NCBI GenBank assembly: GCA_965226435.1
Contig: CBDDCY010000012.1
Location: 434,001-498,000, forward strand
Length of the DNA: 64,000 nucleotides
DNA from: UBA6623 sp965226435
Lineage (GTDB): Bacteria > Acidobacteriota > Terriglobia > Bryobacterales > UBA6623
Reading direction: 5' to 3'
The notes under the pieces were generated by a model. It did no database searches and was not told the origin of the DNA. It saw only the letters and a program-made list of their open reading frames with translations. Made by a program: the position numbers and the translations under genes. The stretch's first letter is position 1. Each line of letters opens with the position of its first letter. Of this stretch, positions 44,122-53,926 are shown one piece after another.

Positions 44122-45030
44122 ATGCCATCGGTAGACCAGCTCTCAAGATTGTTCAGGGCACTTGCAAGCAGAGACTTGCAGGGTGCGGAAGAAGTTGCGA
44201 TTCAGATCGCGGCCCACGAAGAACGAAAGGGGCACCGGACTGCCGCAAAGCAACTACGGGGATCGCTCGTTCCGAATGGCATGCTACTCCACAACGGGAA
44301 TCGGTCAAGGGGCCAGGCGGAGACACCAACCCTGCTGTCCGGGGCGCTCTCGCAGCGTTTTTCGACTGTTCAGCTGGATGATGTGGCCCTTCGCCGCGGC
44401 ACCAGAACACAGCTCGTCGAAGTCGTGAAAGAGTTCAAGGGGCAGGACCATCTCAGATCCTTGGGCCTGAAGAAAAGAAGCAAGCTAGTGCTTTACGGAC
44501 CGCCAGGCTGCGGCAAGAGCCTGACTGCCCAGGCTCTAGCGAACGAACTCGATCTGCCGTTCTTCGTGGTCCGCTTCGACTCGGTCATTGGAGCGTATCT
44601 TGGTCAGACCGCGATGCACCTTCGCCAATTATTCCAGTTCGCCGAGGTTACAGAGTGCCTGCTCCTTTTCGATGAGATCGATGCTCTGGGCAAACGAAGA
44701 GGTAGGCCGACTGATGTTGGCGAACTCGACCGCATTGTCATCGCCCTGATGCAGGAGCTCGAGCTTTCCGAGCTTCGGGGGGTCGTGGTGGCGACTTCCA
44801 ACATACCCGAAAGTCTCGACCCCGCTTTGTGGCGCAGGTTCGATCTCGCCATCCAGTTGCCCGCACCAACGAAGCGCGAAATTGCCACGTTTGCTAGAAG
44901 TAAGGCACGAGCATTCCGACTTCTTTTTTCTAAGTCCCTCGCGGCTAGAACTGCGTCGCTCAAGAGCTACGCTGAAGTAGAGAAGGCTATCGAGGACGAG
45001 GCACGGCGTTTGGCACTTCGTAGCTCGTGA
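44122..45030 (+). CDS. ietA: AAA+ ATPase, IetA-like (ietAS defence pair)
   Basis: 302 residues. An N-terminal helical region (about 1-60, with IAAHEERKGHRTAAKQL) precedes a classical AAA+ module: Walker A GPPGCGKS near 127-134, Walker B LLLFDEID near 180-187, sensor VVVATSN and an Arg-finger-like LWRRFD. It ends 6 bases before a subtilisin-like protease gene. ATPase plus S8 protease in this order and size is the ietAS pair, described as an incompatibility toxin-antitoxin on an Agrobacterium plasmid and as an anti-phage system. The N-terminal 'EE+KGH..AA..L' motif supports IetA. Codon use is mixed and looks lower in GC than the flanks, suggesting transfer. Confidence 0.72.
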   Translation: MPSVDQLSRLFRALASRDLQGAEEVAIQIAAHEERKGHRTAAKQLRGSLVPNGMLLHNGNRSRGQAETPTLLSGALSQRFSTVQLDDVALRRGTRTQLVEVVKEFKGQDHLRSLGLKKRSKLVLYGPPGCGKSLTAQALANELDLPFFVVRFDSVIGAYLGQTAMHLRQLFQFAEVTECLLLFDEIDALGKRRGRPTDVGELDRIVIALMQELELSELRGVVVATSNIPESLDPALWRRFDLAIQLPAPTKREIATFARSKARAFRLLFSKSLAARTASLKSYAEVEKAIEDEARRLALRSS

Positions 45031-45036
45031 CCAAGA

Positions 45037-45534
45037 ATGGCGGCCGATCCAAGCCTCACTCCCCGAACGTTCTATCTGAACGAGCAGCATGAACTTTCTC
45101 GAGATGAAAAAACGGGAGGCGGACGCGTTCCCCAATACCACGGAATTGACTGGGCATCAAAAGGGAAAAAGGTCGCCGATATCCTAGCCTCTGTTCGCCA
45201 ACACATCAAATCTTCACGAGACCCGCTTCGTGACCAACACTATTTTGTCCTCGCGAAGCCTTTGGGCAAATTACAAGAAAAATCGAAAGACAGGAGAGCT
45301 GTAGACGGACTACTGACCGAGAGCGTGCGGTACGACGAATCCGACTCAAGGATCTTCGGAAGGTTAGGAATCGATTTACTCGAGGTGACGGACGAAGGTG
45401 ACGCGATCGTCCACCTGCTTCCCGAGAGCGCAGAGCGACTGATAAGCACTGCCAGTGTGCTGGCAGAAGTAGGGCCAAGAGAACAGGCGAGATGGGCCAC
45501 CATTGATAGCTTCAGCCTACTGAGTCTCGCTTAA
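45037..45534 (+). pseudogene. ietS: ietS N-terminal fragment (subtilisin-like protease), cut by IS630
   Basis: The first 161 codons (45037-45519) belong to the original gene: a non-catalytic N-terminal region of an S8-protease effector. The last residues before the stop at 45534 are read from the inserted element. If the element 45520-46612 and one TA are removed, the frame continues exactly into 46615 (codons SFSL then IPPDLRL). The fragment has no protease active-site residue, so it is presumably non-functional. The ATPase upstream may therefore have lost its partner. Confidence 0.8.
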
Positions 45535-46612
45535 TATTCTGTCAATCGAGACAAAGAGAAGACTGTTTCCAGAAAGCGGTAATCAAGCGCGGTTTGCGGC
45601 GCATTCGCCGCAGCGCTTTGCGGGCGCGCTCGTCGAGTTCCCAGTAGTCCTTCGGGCAGACGTTGGGCAACTCGTGCTGCTTCCAGTACGCCCAAATGTA
45701 TTCCACCGGGTTCAACTCCGGCGCATAGGGCGGCAAGTACTCCGTTGCGATGTGATCCTCGGAGAGCTGGATGAACTCCCGCACCAGGCGGCTGCGGTGC
45801 GCCGGCAGCCGGTCCCAGACGATCAGCAGTGGGCCGTCGATGTGGCGCACCAAAGCCTTCAGGAAGTCGATGACCTCCAGCTCGCCGATCGCGCCGGGAT
45901 AGAGCCGGAAGTAAAAGTTGCGCAACGTCAGCCCGGCCGACACCGACAGCTTGTCCCAGTTGAAGTTGAACTCCAACACCGGTGTCTCGCCGCGCGGCGC
46001 CCAGGTGCGGCAACGATGCGGCTTCTGACTCAATCCGCTTTCGTCGATGAAGACGATCGTACGTTCTTCTTTGCGGGCTTTTTTTTAATGGCCGGCCAAG
46101 TCTTGCGCTGCCAGCCGCGGATGGCCTCTTCGTTGCGCTCCCGCGCTTTGCCGACGGGCCGTTGCGGGCTCCAACCGAGCGCCCGCGGGATCTTCCAGAC
46201 ATGGCCCTCGTGATAGCGCACGCCGAACTCGTCTCCGATCAGACGAGCGACCCGCGGACAGCTCCACAGCGGCGTCGGGAAGCCGTGCGCCTCGGGGCCT
46301 TCCAGCAGCAACGCCTCGAGGCGTTCGAGCTGCGCGGCGTCCAACAGCGGCTTACGGCCGGCGCGGCCGGCCTGGCGCAACCCGGCTTCGCCGTCACGCC
46401 GGTATCGTCGCAGCCACTCGCTGACGCTTTGCCGCGCGACCTTCAATCGCCTCGCTGTCTCGGACTGACTACAGCCTTGCTCGACCAACCGGATCGCTTT
46501 GAAACGGCGCTTCTCCAGGGCCTCGAAATCCCGCCGTACGCCTTTTGTATTTCCCATACATACAAAGACGTACGTACCCCAAAAAGGTGTCACTTTATTT
46601 TGCGAGACTCAA
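45520..46612 (-). mobile_element. IS630-family insertion sequence inside ietS
   Basis: 1093 bp. Ends are imperfect inverted repeats: the left end begins CTGAGTCTCGC, and the right end in reverse complement TTGAGTCTCGC. The target duplication TA is at 45518-45519 and 46613-46614, the hallmark dinucleotide of this family. It carries one transposase gene in two frames on the minus strand. Its removal restores the interrupted protease frame, which confirms the boundaries to the base. Confidence 0.92.
45542..46557 (-). CDS. IS630 transposase, made by -1 frameshift (two overlapping frames)
   Basis: Frame A begins at ATG 46557 and gives a helix-turn-helix part (CSQSETARRLKVARQSVSEW, then a second HTH). 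It ends out of frame after KKKPAKKN. Frame B reads TIVFIDESGLSQKP and carries the DDE catalytic domain: Asp in FIDESG, Asp in IVWDRLPAHRS, Glu in NPVEYIW. The join is at a run of eight A then G on the minus strand (plus-strand T-run 46079-46086), where slipping one base back moves from frame A to frame B. This is the known programmed frameshift style of such elements. All catalytic residues are intact, so the element may be active. Confidence 0.85.
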
Positions 46613-46614
46613 TA

Positions 46615-48534
46615 ATTCCACCTGATCTCCGCCTTGACAACCAATGGCTGCAATCCCTTAACCCCCGCATGGCAACGGACGCAGTCATCGAGTTTCAGCC
46701 TTTATTGGGGCGCATTGAGGTCGAGGTGCTTATTCGCTCGATTAGCAAACTGCTGGATTCTGATCGCAAAGAGGCGCTGACGGGCGTCGGTATTGACTTT
46801 TCTGGGCGCCAGTGGACTAGGGGCATGCTGACCCGCGAGACACTGCAGGATATCGCCCAGCTGTATTTTTCGGTCCAAACTCTCCACTCTCCACTAACTT
46901 CCCTAGTTGTAGCTAGAAGAGCAAAGGGCCAACCTGAGGCGGCAGAACCGGCCAGGATTGAGCGTGCAGTTCAAGACATTACTAATCTTCCGGCGGTAGC
47001 GCTTCTAGATACTGGCGTACCTCAGCAACATTCCGTACTCAGCGTCTACCGGAGGGGCTCATATGTAGCTCCGGACTCGTATGGGCAGCCGGTCGGCTAC
47101 CATGGGTCGTTCGTGGCCTCAAGGATCGTGTTTGGAGATTTGGACTTCGGGGACACGGCGCCCTCGACTCCGCGAGAGGCGCACTGTCGTTTCTATGACG
47201 CTCTGGTGGCAAGTTCCCAGAGCGAAATCGATGACAAGAGTGTCGTTCCAGCCATCCAGGGCGTTGTCGCCACGGCTCCGGATGTCCGAGTGTTTAACCT
47301 AAGCTTTGATACTCAGCCGCTGCTGCAATTGGATAGCACAAAGCGTCGAGAGAACTTATTCCTCGTCCAAGATCTCGACAATTTGGTTTTTCGCGACGAT
47401 CTCCTCGTTGTCGTCGCCGCTGGTAACTCAAAGCCAGGAGTTATACCTGCGACTCCGTATCCGAACCACTACGACGATGAGAGCTGGCAGCTCGGTGCTT
47501 GGGCGCGAAGCTTCAACTCGCTAACCTGCGGTTCCCATGTTGCACGGCTCCGTTCGGGTGGGATTGTCTCTCGTCTAGGTTGGCCTAGCCCCTTTACAAG
47601 GGTAGGACCCGGACTATGCGAATCGCCGAAGCCTGACTTTAGCGCCCACGGAGGGGACTTGGCCCCGGGCATGCGACGACTTAATGGGCTCGGGGTGTGG
47701 GGGCTGACCGACGCCGCCATGTGGGAGGATCGGAGTGGCACGTCGTTTGCTGCACCCTTGTTGGCAAGAGAGGCGGCATTGACGTTTCAACGACTGCAGA
47801 GCGTCTGCTCGCCCGGAGCAAGGCCCTACGCCGTTACCGTCAAAGCATTCCTAGCTCTTACCGCGACTCGCCCATCGGTCACTGGGGCTGCTGCGCTGCT
47901 TGCGAAAAGAGCACTGGGCAGGGGTGAAGCGTCTCATGAGCGCCTCGATGAGCCGTACGACACGTCGGCAGTTGTCATCTGGCAGGGCTTGTTGGAGAGC
48001 CCGCGTGACATCGTTCGCATCACATTGCCCATCCCCAGGGTTTGGCACAGAAAGGCGGGGTCTCCTCGCTTGCGCTTAGTTGTCTCTTGGGATCCCCCAG
48101 TGAACGCTGCGATCAGCGGTCTGTGGGCGACCCGCAAGGTATCGGCACGCCTCAAGGCCAACCCAGACGGTCGCTCCCTCCATGGTTCTCGCAGCGGGCA
48201 TCCGAGTTATCCGATGATCGATCGGACCTACGACTTGAACAGACTCCCCAAGGGAGAGTCCATCGAAGGAGACATTTGGCTCCTCGAACTGAGCTACGAG
48301 CAAATCGCCGATGACCATGCGGGAATAGTTTTCACTCCACAGCAGCGCGTCGCCTTCGCTGCAGAAATTTTTGATGCAGACCAAGAGCCTGTTAGCCCCC
48401 AGCCTACGATCCAATCGCTTCCATCCTCTATAACGATGGTCAGACTCAGTATTCCACCGCAGTCAGTCAAGGCGGCAGTCGTGCTAAAACCGATCGGATC
48501 GAGCTATAACCATAAGTTGTGGATGAGCCTCTGA
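46615..48534 (+). pseudogene. ietS: ietS catalytic fragment (subtilisin-like protease), modified 3' end by IS256
   Basis: Codons 162 onward of the original gene. The S8 protease triad is complete: Asp293 in VALLDTGVP, His324 in GYHGSFVASR and Ser538 in RSGTSFAAPLLA (numbering of the restored 789-residue protein). The original stop was TAG at 49924-49926, directly after KPIG. The IS256 insertion replaced it, so the present frame reads 11 extra residues (SSYNHKLWMSL) from the element before TGA at 48532-48534. Without the N-terminal part and a start codon, this half is unlikely to be expressed. Confidence 0.85.
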
Positions 48535-49916
48535 GGGGAGGCGGCGTATCCTGACGATTGAGGAAGCAACTCAATCGTTTTCTGGAAAGGAACAAGGAGG
48601 ATACGCCATGAGTCAGTGTGAAGCTGCTGAGAGCAGCAGTCAAGTCAACCCCCAAGTCATTGATGGAAAGGAACGCTCGCCCTTGGATGAGGTGCTGCGC
48701 CAAGGAGCGCGCCAGATGCTCGTCAAGGCCGTGGAAGCCGAAGTGACCGCCTACATCGAAACGCATCAGCACGAAGTCGACCAGGACGGCCGGCGGCTGG
48801 TGGTGCGCAACGGTCACGCCCGCGAGCGCACCATCGTCAGCGGCGTGGGGCAGCTGAAGATCCAGGCGCCGCGGGTCGACGATCGCCGAGTCGATGAGCA
48901 GGGCCGGCGCTTTCGTTTCACTTCCCAGATCCTGCCGCCGTATCTGCGGCGCACGAAGAGTGTGGAGGAGTTGATCCCCTGGTTGTACCTGAAAGGGATC
49001 TCGACGGGCGATTTCAGCGAAGCGCTGGAGGCCTTGCTGGGGCCCGACGCTCCGGGCCTGTCGGCGACGACGGTGGTGCGTCTCAAAGACGTCTGGCGCC
49101 GCGAGTACGAGGCTTGGTCAAAGCGTGACCTCAGCGGCCAGCGGTTTGTTTACATTTGGGCCGATGGCATCTACTCGAATGTTCGTCTGGACGATGAACG
49201 GCAGTGTTTGCTGGTTGTGATGGGAGCACTCGAAGACGGTCGCAAGCAACTGCTGGCGGTGCACGACGGCTTTCGCGAAAGCGAACTGTCGTGGCAGGAG
49301 TTGCTGGAGGACTTGAAACGGCAGGGGCTCGAGCTGCCGCCGAAGTTGGCGGTGGGCGACGGAGCGATGGGGTTTTGGGCGGCACTGCGGAAAGTCTATC
49401 CGGCGACCGCGGTGAGCAACGCTGCTGGCTCCACAAGACGGCCAACGTGCTCAATAAGCTGCCGCAGAGCATGCAGGGCAAAGCCAAGCAGGCGCTGCGC
49501 GACATCTATCTTGCCGAGAGTCGGCAGACGGCGGAGGCCGCTCTGGACCGTTTCAAGAACCTATACGAGAAGAAGTTTCCCAAAGCGGTCGAGTGCCTGG
49601 AAAAAGACCGCCAAGTGCTGCTGGCTTTCTACGACTTTCCGGCCGAGCACTGGGGGCACTTGCGGACGACGAACCCGATCGAGTCCACCTTTGCGACGGT
49701 CCGTTTGCGGCAGCGACGAACGAAGGGTTGTGGCAGCCGCGAAGCGTCGTTAACGATGGTCTTCATGCTGGCCCGCCAAGCCGAGCGCCACTGGCGACGC
49801 CTGAACGGTTCGGAAGTGATTGTTCATGTCTTAGAGGGAAAGGTTTTCAAGGATGGATTGATGGTTCAGGAAAACGCCGCCTGACCTCGCCCATCCACAA
49901 CATTTGACAATATCTC
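48500..49916 (+). mobile_element. IS256-family insertion sequence at the ietS stop codon
   Basis: 1417 bp. The 8-base target duplication GATCGGAT is at 48492-48499 and 49917-49924. The terminal repeats share GAG...TAT...GTTGTGGATG in inverted orientation (left 48501-48526; right 49891-49916). The transposase occupies most of the element. The element inserted within the last two codons of ietS, so the first bases of its left end now encode the end of the protease frame. Confidence 0.88.
48608..49884 (+). pseudogene. IS256 transposase (frameshifted)
   Basis: Starts at ATG 48608 after AAGGAGG. The first part (to about residue 270) has the IS256 N-terminus, LPPYLRRTKSVEELIPWLYLKG, the first catalytic Asp in YIWADGIYSNVR and the second in LAVGDGAMGFW. 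Near 49405-49418 the frame shifts by one base (loss of one nucleotide). The remainder, with RCWLHKTANVLNKLP and the catalytic Glu in NPIESTFATV, is in another frame and ends at 49884. Either an inactivating mutation or a sequencing error; all three catalytic residues survive if corrected. Confidence 0.85.
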
Positions 49917-49926
49917 GATCGGATAG

Positions 49927-50292
49927 GTAAGAGGGCCTCTATTTCGAATGGCTATCGCGAAACGACAGATCATCACGAGCGTTGTTGGACTCACTCTGCT
50001 GTTGTGTTTCGGCCCGGCGGACGAGCGAGTTTGGGCAACCCGCTCCCAACGTGCAGGACACAACGGCTCCGGCGCAGAAAGGCGATCGCGCTGCCGACCT
50101 CCTCATTAGCTTGACTCAAGAAAGTCACTTGGACGTACAACGCCCTACTTGTGGAACTGCCCTGAAGTGTGTTCGGCGAGGCGAGCCTCCAAAGGGGACT
50201 TGACATCCTACCTAACGGCCAACCGTTGATTCAGGTCGCACATTGCAGCCGCAGTCCCGGGAACGGGCTGGTTCCTGGGCAACTACGTTAGA
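49927..50292 (+). other. Right flank of the island, remnant of a small exported protein gene
   Basis: From ATG 49948 a 53-codon frame encodes a clean signal peptide (ITSVVGLTLLLCFGPAD) and then loses protein character, stopping at 50109. In another frame the same bases continue as QPAPNVQDTTAPAQKGD and end at 50203, so a frameshift has probably broken a short secreted-protein gene. No family recognised. From 50204 to 50292 nothing is seen except the approach to the DUF1844 gene. Confidence 0.4.
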
Positions 50293-50895
50293 ATGAGTAA
50301 CGTGGCAAACGATTCCAAACCCATCGAAAACGGCGAAACGCCGGAGATTAAGGTAAAAGACCGGCGGCGCTTTACCGCCGACGGGGATCCTGTCGAACCG
50401 ACCGCCGAGGCCGGCGAGGCTCAAGCCCAGCCCGACGATGCGCCGGACGGCGCGGAGCAGGCGCAAACCGCCTCCGTCGCCGAGGCGGAATCGGGCGCGC
50501 CGACGAACACGGATGAGTCGGCGAGCGCCGCGGAGCCGCCGTCCGAGGTCGCGAGTGCCTCGGAGTCGCCCACCGAGACCGCAACCGAAGCCCCTGCACC
50601 CGAGACACCTCGGCCGGGGTCGCTGCCTCCGGCCAGCTTCGAGATGTTGATCCTTTCGCTGGGGATGCAGGCACAGATGGAACTCGGCATGGGCGCGCCC
50701 AACCCCGAGCATCCTCCCAACCTCGACATTGCCCGGCACACGATTGATTTGCTGGCCGTGCTCCAGGAAAAAACCAAAGGTAATCTGTCGCTCGAAGAGC
50801 AGCGTCTGCTGGAGAACACTCTGACGGAATTGCGTTTTCGCTACGTGCAGGCCGTGAGCGATATCAACAAGGCGGTCGGCAACCCTTCGTCATAG
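50293..50895 (+). CDS. DUF1844 protein
   Basis: 200 residues. The first 115 are a low-complexity Ala/Glu/Pro/Thr-rich linker (PTETATEAPAPETPR). The last 85 form the DUF1844 helical domain, with FEMLILSLGMQAQMELG, HTIDLLAVLQEKTKGN and RLLENTLTELRFRYV. DUF1844 proteins are widespread in Acidobacteria, Planctomycetes and Deltaproteobacteria; function unknown. It starts the housekeeping run that follows the island, 54 bases before the next gene. Confidence 0.88.
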   Translation: MSNVANDSKPIENGETPEIKVKDRRRFTADGDPVEPTAEAGEAQAQPDDAPDGAEQAQTASVAEAESGAPTNTDESASAAEPPSEVASASESPTETATEAPAPETPRPGSLPPASFEMLILSLGMQAQMELGMGAPNPEHPPNLDIARHTIDLLAVLQEKTKGNLSLEEQRLLENTLTELRFRYVQAVSDINKAVGNPSS

Positions 50896-50949
50896 AGCAA
50901 TGCCGCGCCCGCGCCCTCTCGCCCCGGCCTTTGAAAAACGACCCGACTC

Positions 50950-51756
50950 ATGCCCGCCGAACCGTCGATCGAAATCACCGTTCTCGGATCGGGCACCAGT
51001 GTCGGTGTTCCCACGGTGGGATGTTCCTGCTGTGTGTGCCTTTCCGATGATCCTAAGGACAAGCGCCTGCGACCCTCAATCTTGGTGACGGTCTCGGCGG
51101 GAGAACGTCGACGTCGGGTTCTGATCGACACGACGCCCGATCTACGCGGGCAGGCTCTCAACGCCGGCCTCAAGAGTTTGGACGCCATCCTCTACACCCA
51201 CGCTCATGCCGATCACATTATGGGGCTCGACGATATACGGCCCTTCAATTACGGCCGCAAGGAACGCATCCCCGTCTACGCTCGGCCCGACACGATGAAA
51301 GCACTCCAGAGAGTCTTTCCCTATGCCTTCGAGGGCGAGGCGACGCACCCGGGCGGGGTGCCGCGGGTGACGGCGCATGAGATCGACAACGCCGCGATCG
51401 ATCTGTTCGGCGTGCCCTTTCAGCCGGTGCCGATCCAACACGGCCCGCGCGAAATCGTCGGCTATCGATTCGGAGACGCTGCCTATCTCACCGACCACAG
51501 CGACATCCCCGACTCGTCGCTTCCCATGTTGCGGAATCTTGACGTGCTTTTCCTCGATGCGTTGCGGCGCGAGCCTCATCCGATGCACACCACCGTCGGC
51601 CGCGCTCTCGAATGGGTGGAGGAACTCAAGCCCAACAGAGCCTTTTTTACGCACATCTGTCACGATTTGGCGCACGAGGAAACCAATTCCGGTTTGCCCT
51701 CGCATGTGCGACTGGCGCATGACGGCCTCCAAATCGAGGTCGCCGGAAGCGAGTAA
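50950..51756 (+). CDS. Metallo-beta-lactamase-fold hydrolase, PhnP/YycJ-like
   Basis: 268 residues. Starts with a glycine-rich strand (VLGSGTSVGVP) and a cysteine cluster GCSCCVCLSDDPKDKR typical of the PhnP group. The zinc motif is YTHAHADHIMGLDD, with later ligands in YLTDHSDIP, LFLDALRREPHPMH and FFTHICHDL. Probably a phosphodiesterase acting on small cyclic or nucleotide-like substrates. The stop overlaps the ribF start (TAATG), so the two are coupled. Confidence 0.88.
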   Translation: MPAEPSIEITVLGSGTSVGVPTVGCSCCVCLSDDPKDKRLRPSILVTVSAGERRRRVLIDTTPDLRGQALNAGLKSLDAILYTHAHADHIMGLDDIRPFNYGRKERIPVYARPDTMKALQRVFPYAFEGEATHPGGVPRVTAHEIDNAAIDLFGVPFQPVPIQHGPREIVGYRFGDAAYLTDHSDIPDSSLPMLRNLDVLFLDALRREPHPMHTTVGRALEWVEELKPNRAFFTHICHDLAHEETNSGLPSHVRLAHDGLQIEVAGSE

Positions 51757-52727
51757 TGTTCAAGGCCTATTGCAACTTGGAGGATGTGCCGCCCGGGCCG
51801 GCGCCCGCCGCGTTGGCGATCGGCAACTTTGACGGGCTGCATCGCGGCCATCTGGAAATTCTCGATCGTACCAAGCGCGAGGCGCGCCGCATCGGCGGCG
51901 AGGCGATCGTGCTGACTTTCGACCCCCACCCGACCAGGGTCGTCGCGCCCGAGCGGGCTCCGCAACTGCTGATGAGCGCGGCCGAGCGCATGCGGCGCTT
52001 TGAACGCATCGGCCTCGACGCGGCGGTCGTTTTGGCCTTCACGCCGGAAGTCGCCCGTCTGACTCCGGCCGACTTTGTTCGCTGCGTGCTCGTTGAAAAG
52101 CTGGTGGCGGGTTCGGTCGTCGTCGGGGAGGGTTTTCGATTCGGACACAAACAAGCCGGCACCTTGGCCAAGCTCGCGAAGTTGGGAGAGGATCTCGGTT
52201 TCGAGACCGTCGGCGTCCGCCCGGTGATGATTGGGGCCCGGGCGGTGAGCAGCACCTGGGTTCGCGAGCTCGTCTCGGCCGGAAAAGTTGAGCGGGCGCG
52301 CCACTTGTTGGGCCGCCCCTTCAGCCTGGTTGGCGACGTGGTTCCCGGACACGGCATCGGCTCGCGCCAAACGGTGCCGACTTTGAACCTGGCTCCGGAA
52401 GCGGACGTGCGTCCGGCTCGGGGTGTCTACATCACCCGAACCTGTGATCGCGAAAGCGGCCAGCAATGGCCCTCGGTCACGAATGTAGGCTCGCGGCCGA
52501 CCTTCAACGGGACGGAGCAATCCGTCGAGACCTATCTACTCGAATCACTCGAAGGCCGCGCCCCGTCGCGCATCGAGCCGGCCTTCCTCCACCGCCTGCG
52601 CGACGAAAAACGGTTTGCGTCGGCGGCGGAATTACGAGAACAGATCCTCCGCGATGTCGAGTCGGCGCAACGCTATTTCCGCCGCCTTCGGGCTGTTGAA
52701 ACCGGCCGCCCTGCTCGCGTTCGCTGA
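51756..52727 (+). CDS. ribF: Bifunctional riboflavin kinase/FMN adenylyltransferase
   Basis: 323 residues. Makes FMN and FAD from riboflavin. The N-terminal FAD-synthetase domain has AIGNFDGLHRGH and TFDPHPTRV near 24-65, with SSTWVRELVSAGKVERA near 168. The C-terminal kinase domain has GRPFSLVGDVVPGHGIGS, PTLNLAP and VTNVGSRPTFNG. It runs translationally from the upstream hydrolase. Confidence 0.95.
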   Translation: MFKAYCNLEDVPPGPAPAALAIGNFDGLHRGHLEILDRTKREARRIGGEAIVLTFDPHPTRVVAPERAPQLLMSAAERMRRFERIGLDAAVVLAFTPEVARLTPADFVRCVLVEKLVAGSVVVGEGFRFGHKQAGTLAKLAKLGEDLGFETVGVRPVMIGARAVSSTWVRELVSAGKVERARHLLGRPFSLVGDVVPGHGIGSRQTVPTLNLAPEADVRPARGVYITRTCDRESGQQWPSVTNVGSRPTFNGTEQSVETYLLESLEGRAPSRIEPAFLHRLRDEKRFASAAELREQILRDVESAQRYFRRLRAVETGRPARVR

Positions 52728-52768
52728 GAACACGCCTTCCGACCCCGTTTTCCAGTAAGATCGGGAGA

Positions 52769-53740
52769 ATGCCTGCCTTTCTCTCCAGTGTTGCCGAACG
52801 CGCTCGCGCCCTGTCGAAACGGGTCGTCTTTCCGGAGGGCGACGATGCGCGGGTGCGGGCGACGGCCAAAAAACTGGCCGAGGACAAGATCGTTCAACCG
52901 GTTTTGATTAGTTCCGAAGGCGGGATTCCGGGCGTCGAGTTCGTGGATCCGCGAACGTCGACCAGCCGCGGCTCCTACGCCGCGATTTACCACGAACGGC
53001 GGCGCGCGAAAGGCGTCACCGAGCACGAAGCGCGCGAGGTCGCCTCGCGACCGCTCTATTTCGCGTCGCTGATGCTGGCGGCCGGGGACGTGGACGGGCT
53101 GGTCGGCGGCGCGTTGAACACGACGGCCGAAACGGTTCGAGCGCTGATTCACTGCGTCGGCGTGCATGCCGATTTTCGTTTGGTTTCGAGCTTCATGGTG
53201 CTCGTCCACGATGACCCGCAATGGGGCGACAACGGGGTGATGATTTTCACCGATCCCGCCGTCGTGCCCGATCCCTCGGCCGATCAGCTCGCCGAGATCG
53301 CCATCGCAGCGGCCGCGAACGCCGGACGGATTTTGCGCGCCCAGCCTCGCGTGGCGCTGCTGTCGTTTTCGACCAAGGGAAGCGCCAAGCACCCCATGGC
53401 CGAGAAGGTTATCGAGGCGCATCGGATTGTCCAGGTGCGGGCTCCTGGGCTGTCGGTCGATGGGGAATTGCAAGTCGACGCCGCCTTGGTGGACGCCGTG
53501 GGCCGCTCGAAGGCCCCCGGTTCACGAGTCGCCGGCCGCGCCAACGTGCTGGTCTTTCCGGCCCTCGACGCCGCCAACATCGGCTACAAGCTGGCCGAAC
53601 GGCTGGGCGGCTGCGTTTCGCTGGGGCCATTTTTACAAGGGCTCAACAAACCGGCCAATGATCTTTCGCGAGGCTCGGCGGTCGAGGACATTTATTACAC
53701 CTCGGCGATTACGGCGCTGCAGGCGGCGGGGGAAGTTTAG
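52769..53740 (+). CDS. pta: Phosphate acetyltransferase (PTA/PTB domain)
   Basis: 323 residues. Interconverts acetyl-CoA and acetyl phosphate. The short, single-domain form: VFPEGDDARVRATAKKLAED near 20-40, then AGDVDGLVGGALNTTAETVRA, FSTKGSAKHP, GELQVDAALV and PANDLSRGSAVEDIYY. No N-terminal regulatory DRTGG domain is present. A phosphate butyryltransferase is an alternative, but the PTA motifs fit better. No acetate kinase follows. Confidence 0.88.
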   Translation: MPAFLSSVAERARALSKRVVFPEGDDARVRATAKKLAEDKIVQPVLISSEGGIPGVEFVDPRTSTSRGSYAAIYHERRRAKGVTEHEAREVASRPLYFASLMLAAGDVDGLVGGALNTTAETVRALIHCVGVHADFRLVSSFMVLVHDDPQWGDNGVMIFTDPAVVPDPSADQLAEIAIAAAANAGRILRAQPRVALLSFSTKGSAKHPMAEKVIEAHRIVQVRAPGLSVDGELQVDAALVDAVGRSKAPGSRVAGRANVLVFPALDAANIGYKLAERLGGCVSLGPFLQGLNKPANDLSRGSAVEDIYYTSAITALQAAGEV

Positions 53741-53926
53741 CCTTCGATCCAACTCGGGTGAGGCCCGGTTTCTCGACGCGAGCTAAGATGGAGGATTGTG
53801 CCCCGGCCGGGGAAATGGCGACGTGTTTGTCGGCATGTCGTTTCGATCATTACATCTCGCGGTTTGAGAACCCGCTGAATGTCTATTGTGGTGGGGTGTT
53901 TTCCGGCCCAAATGGAGAAAGTGAAT

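Noticed and set aside
46162..46614. Long N-terminal extension of the protease frame across the IS630 element
   Set aside because: This part is the reverse-complement shadow of the IS630 transposase; the true protease sequence restarts at 46615.
44122..48534. A wholly new ATPase-protease defence system
   Set aside because: Gene order, sizes and motifs fit the described ietAS pair, so novelty lies in its double interruption and not in the system.
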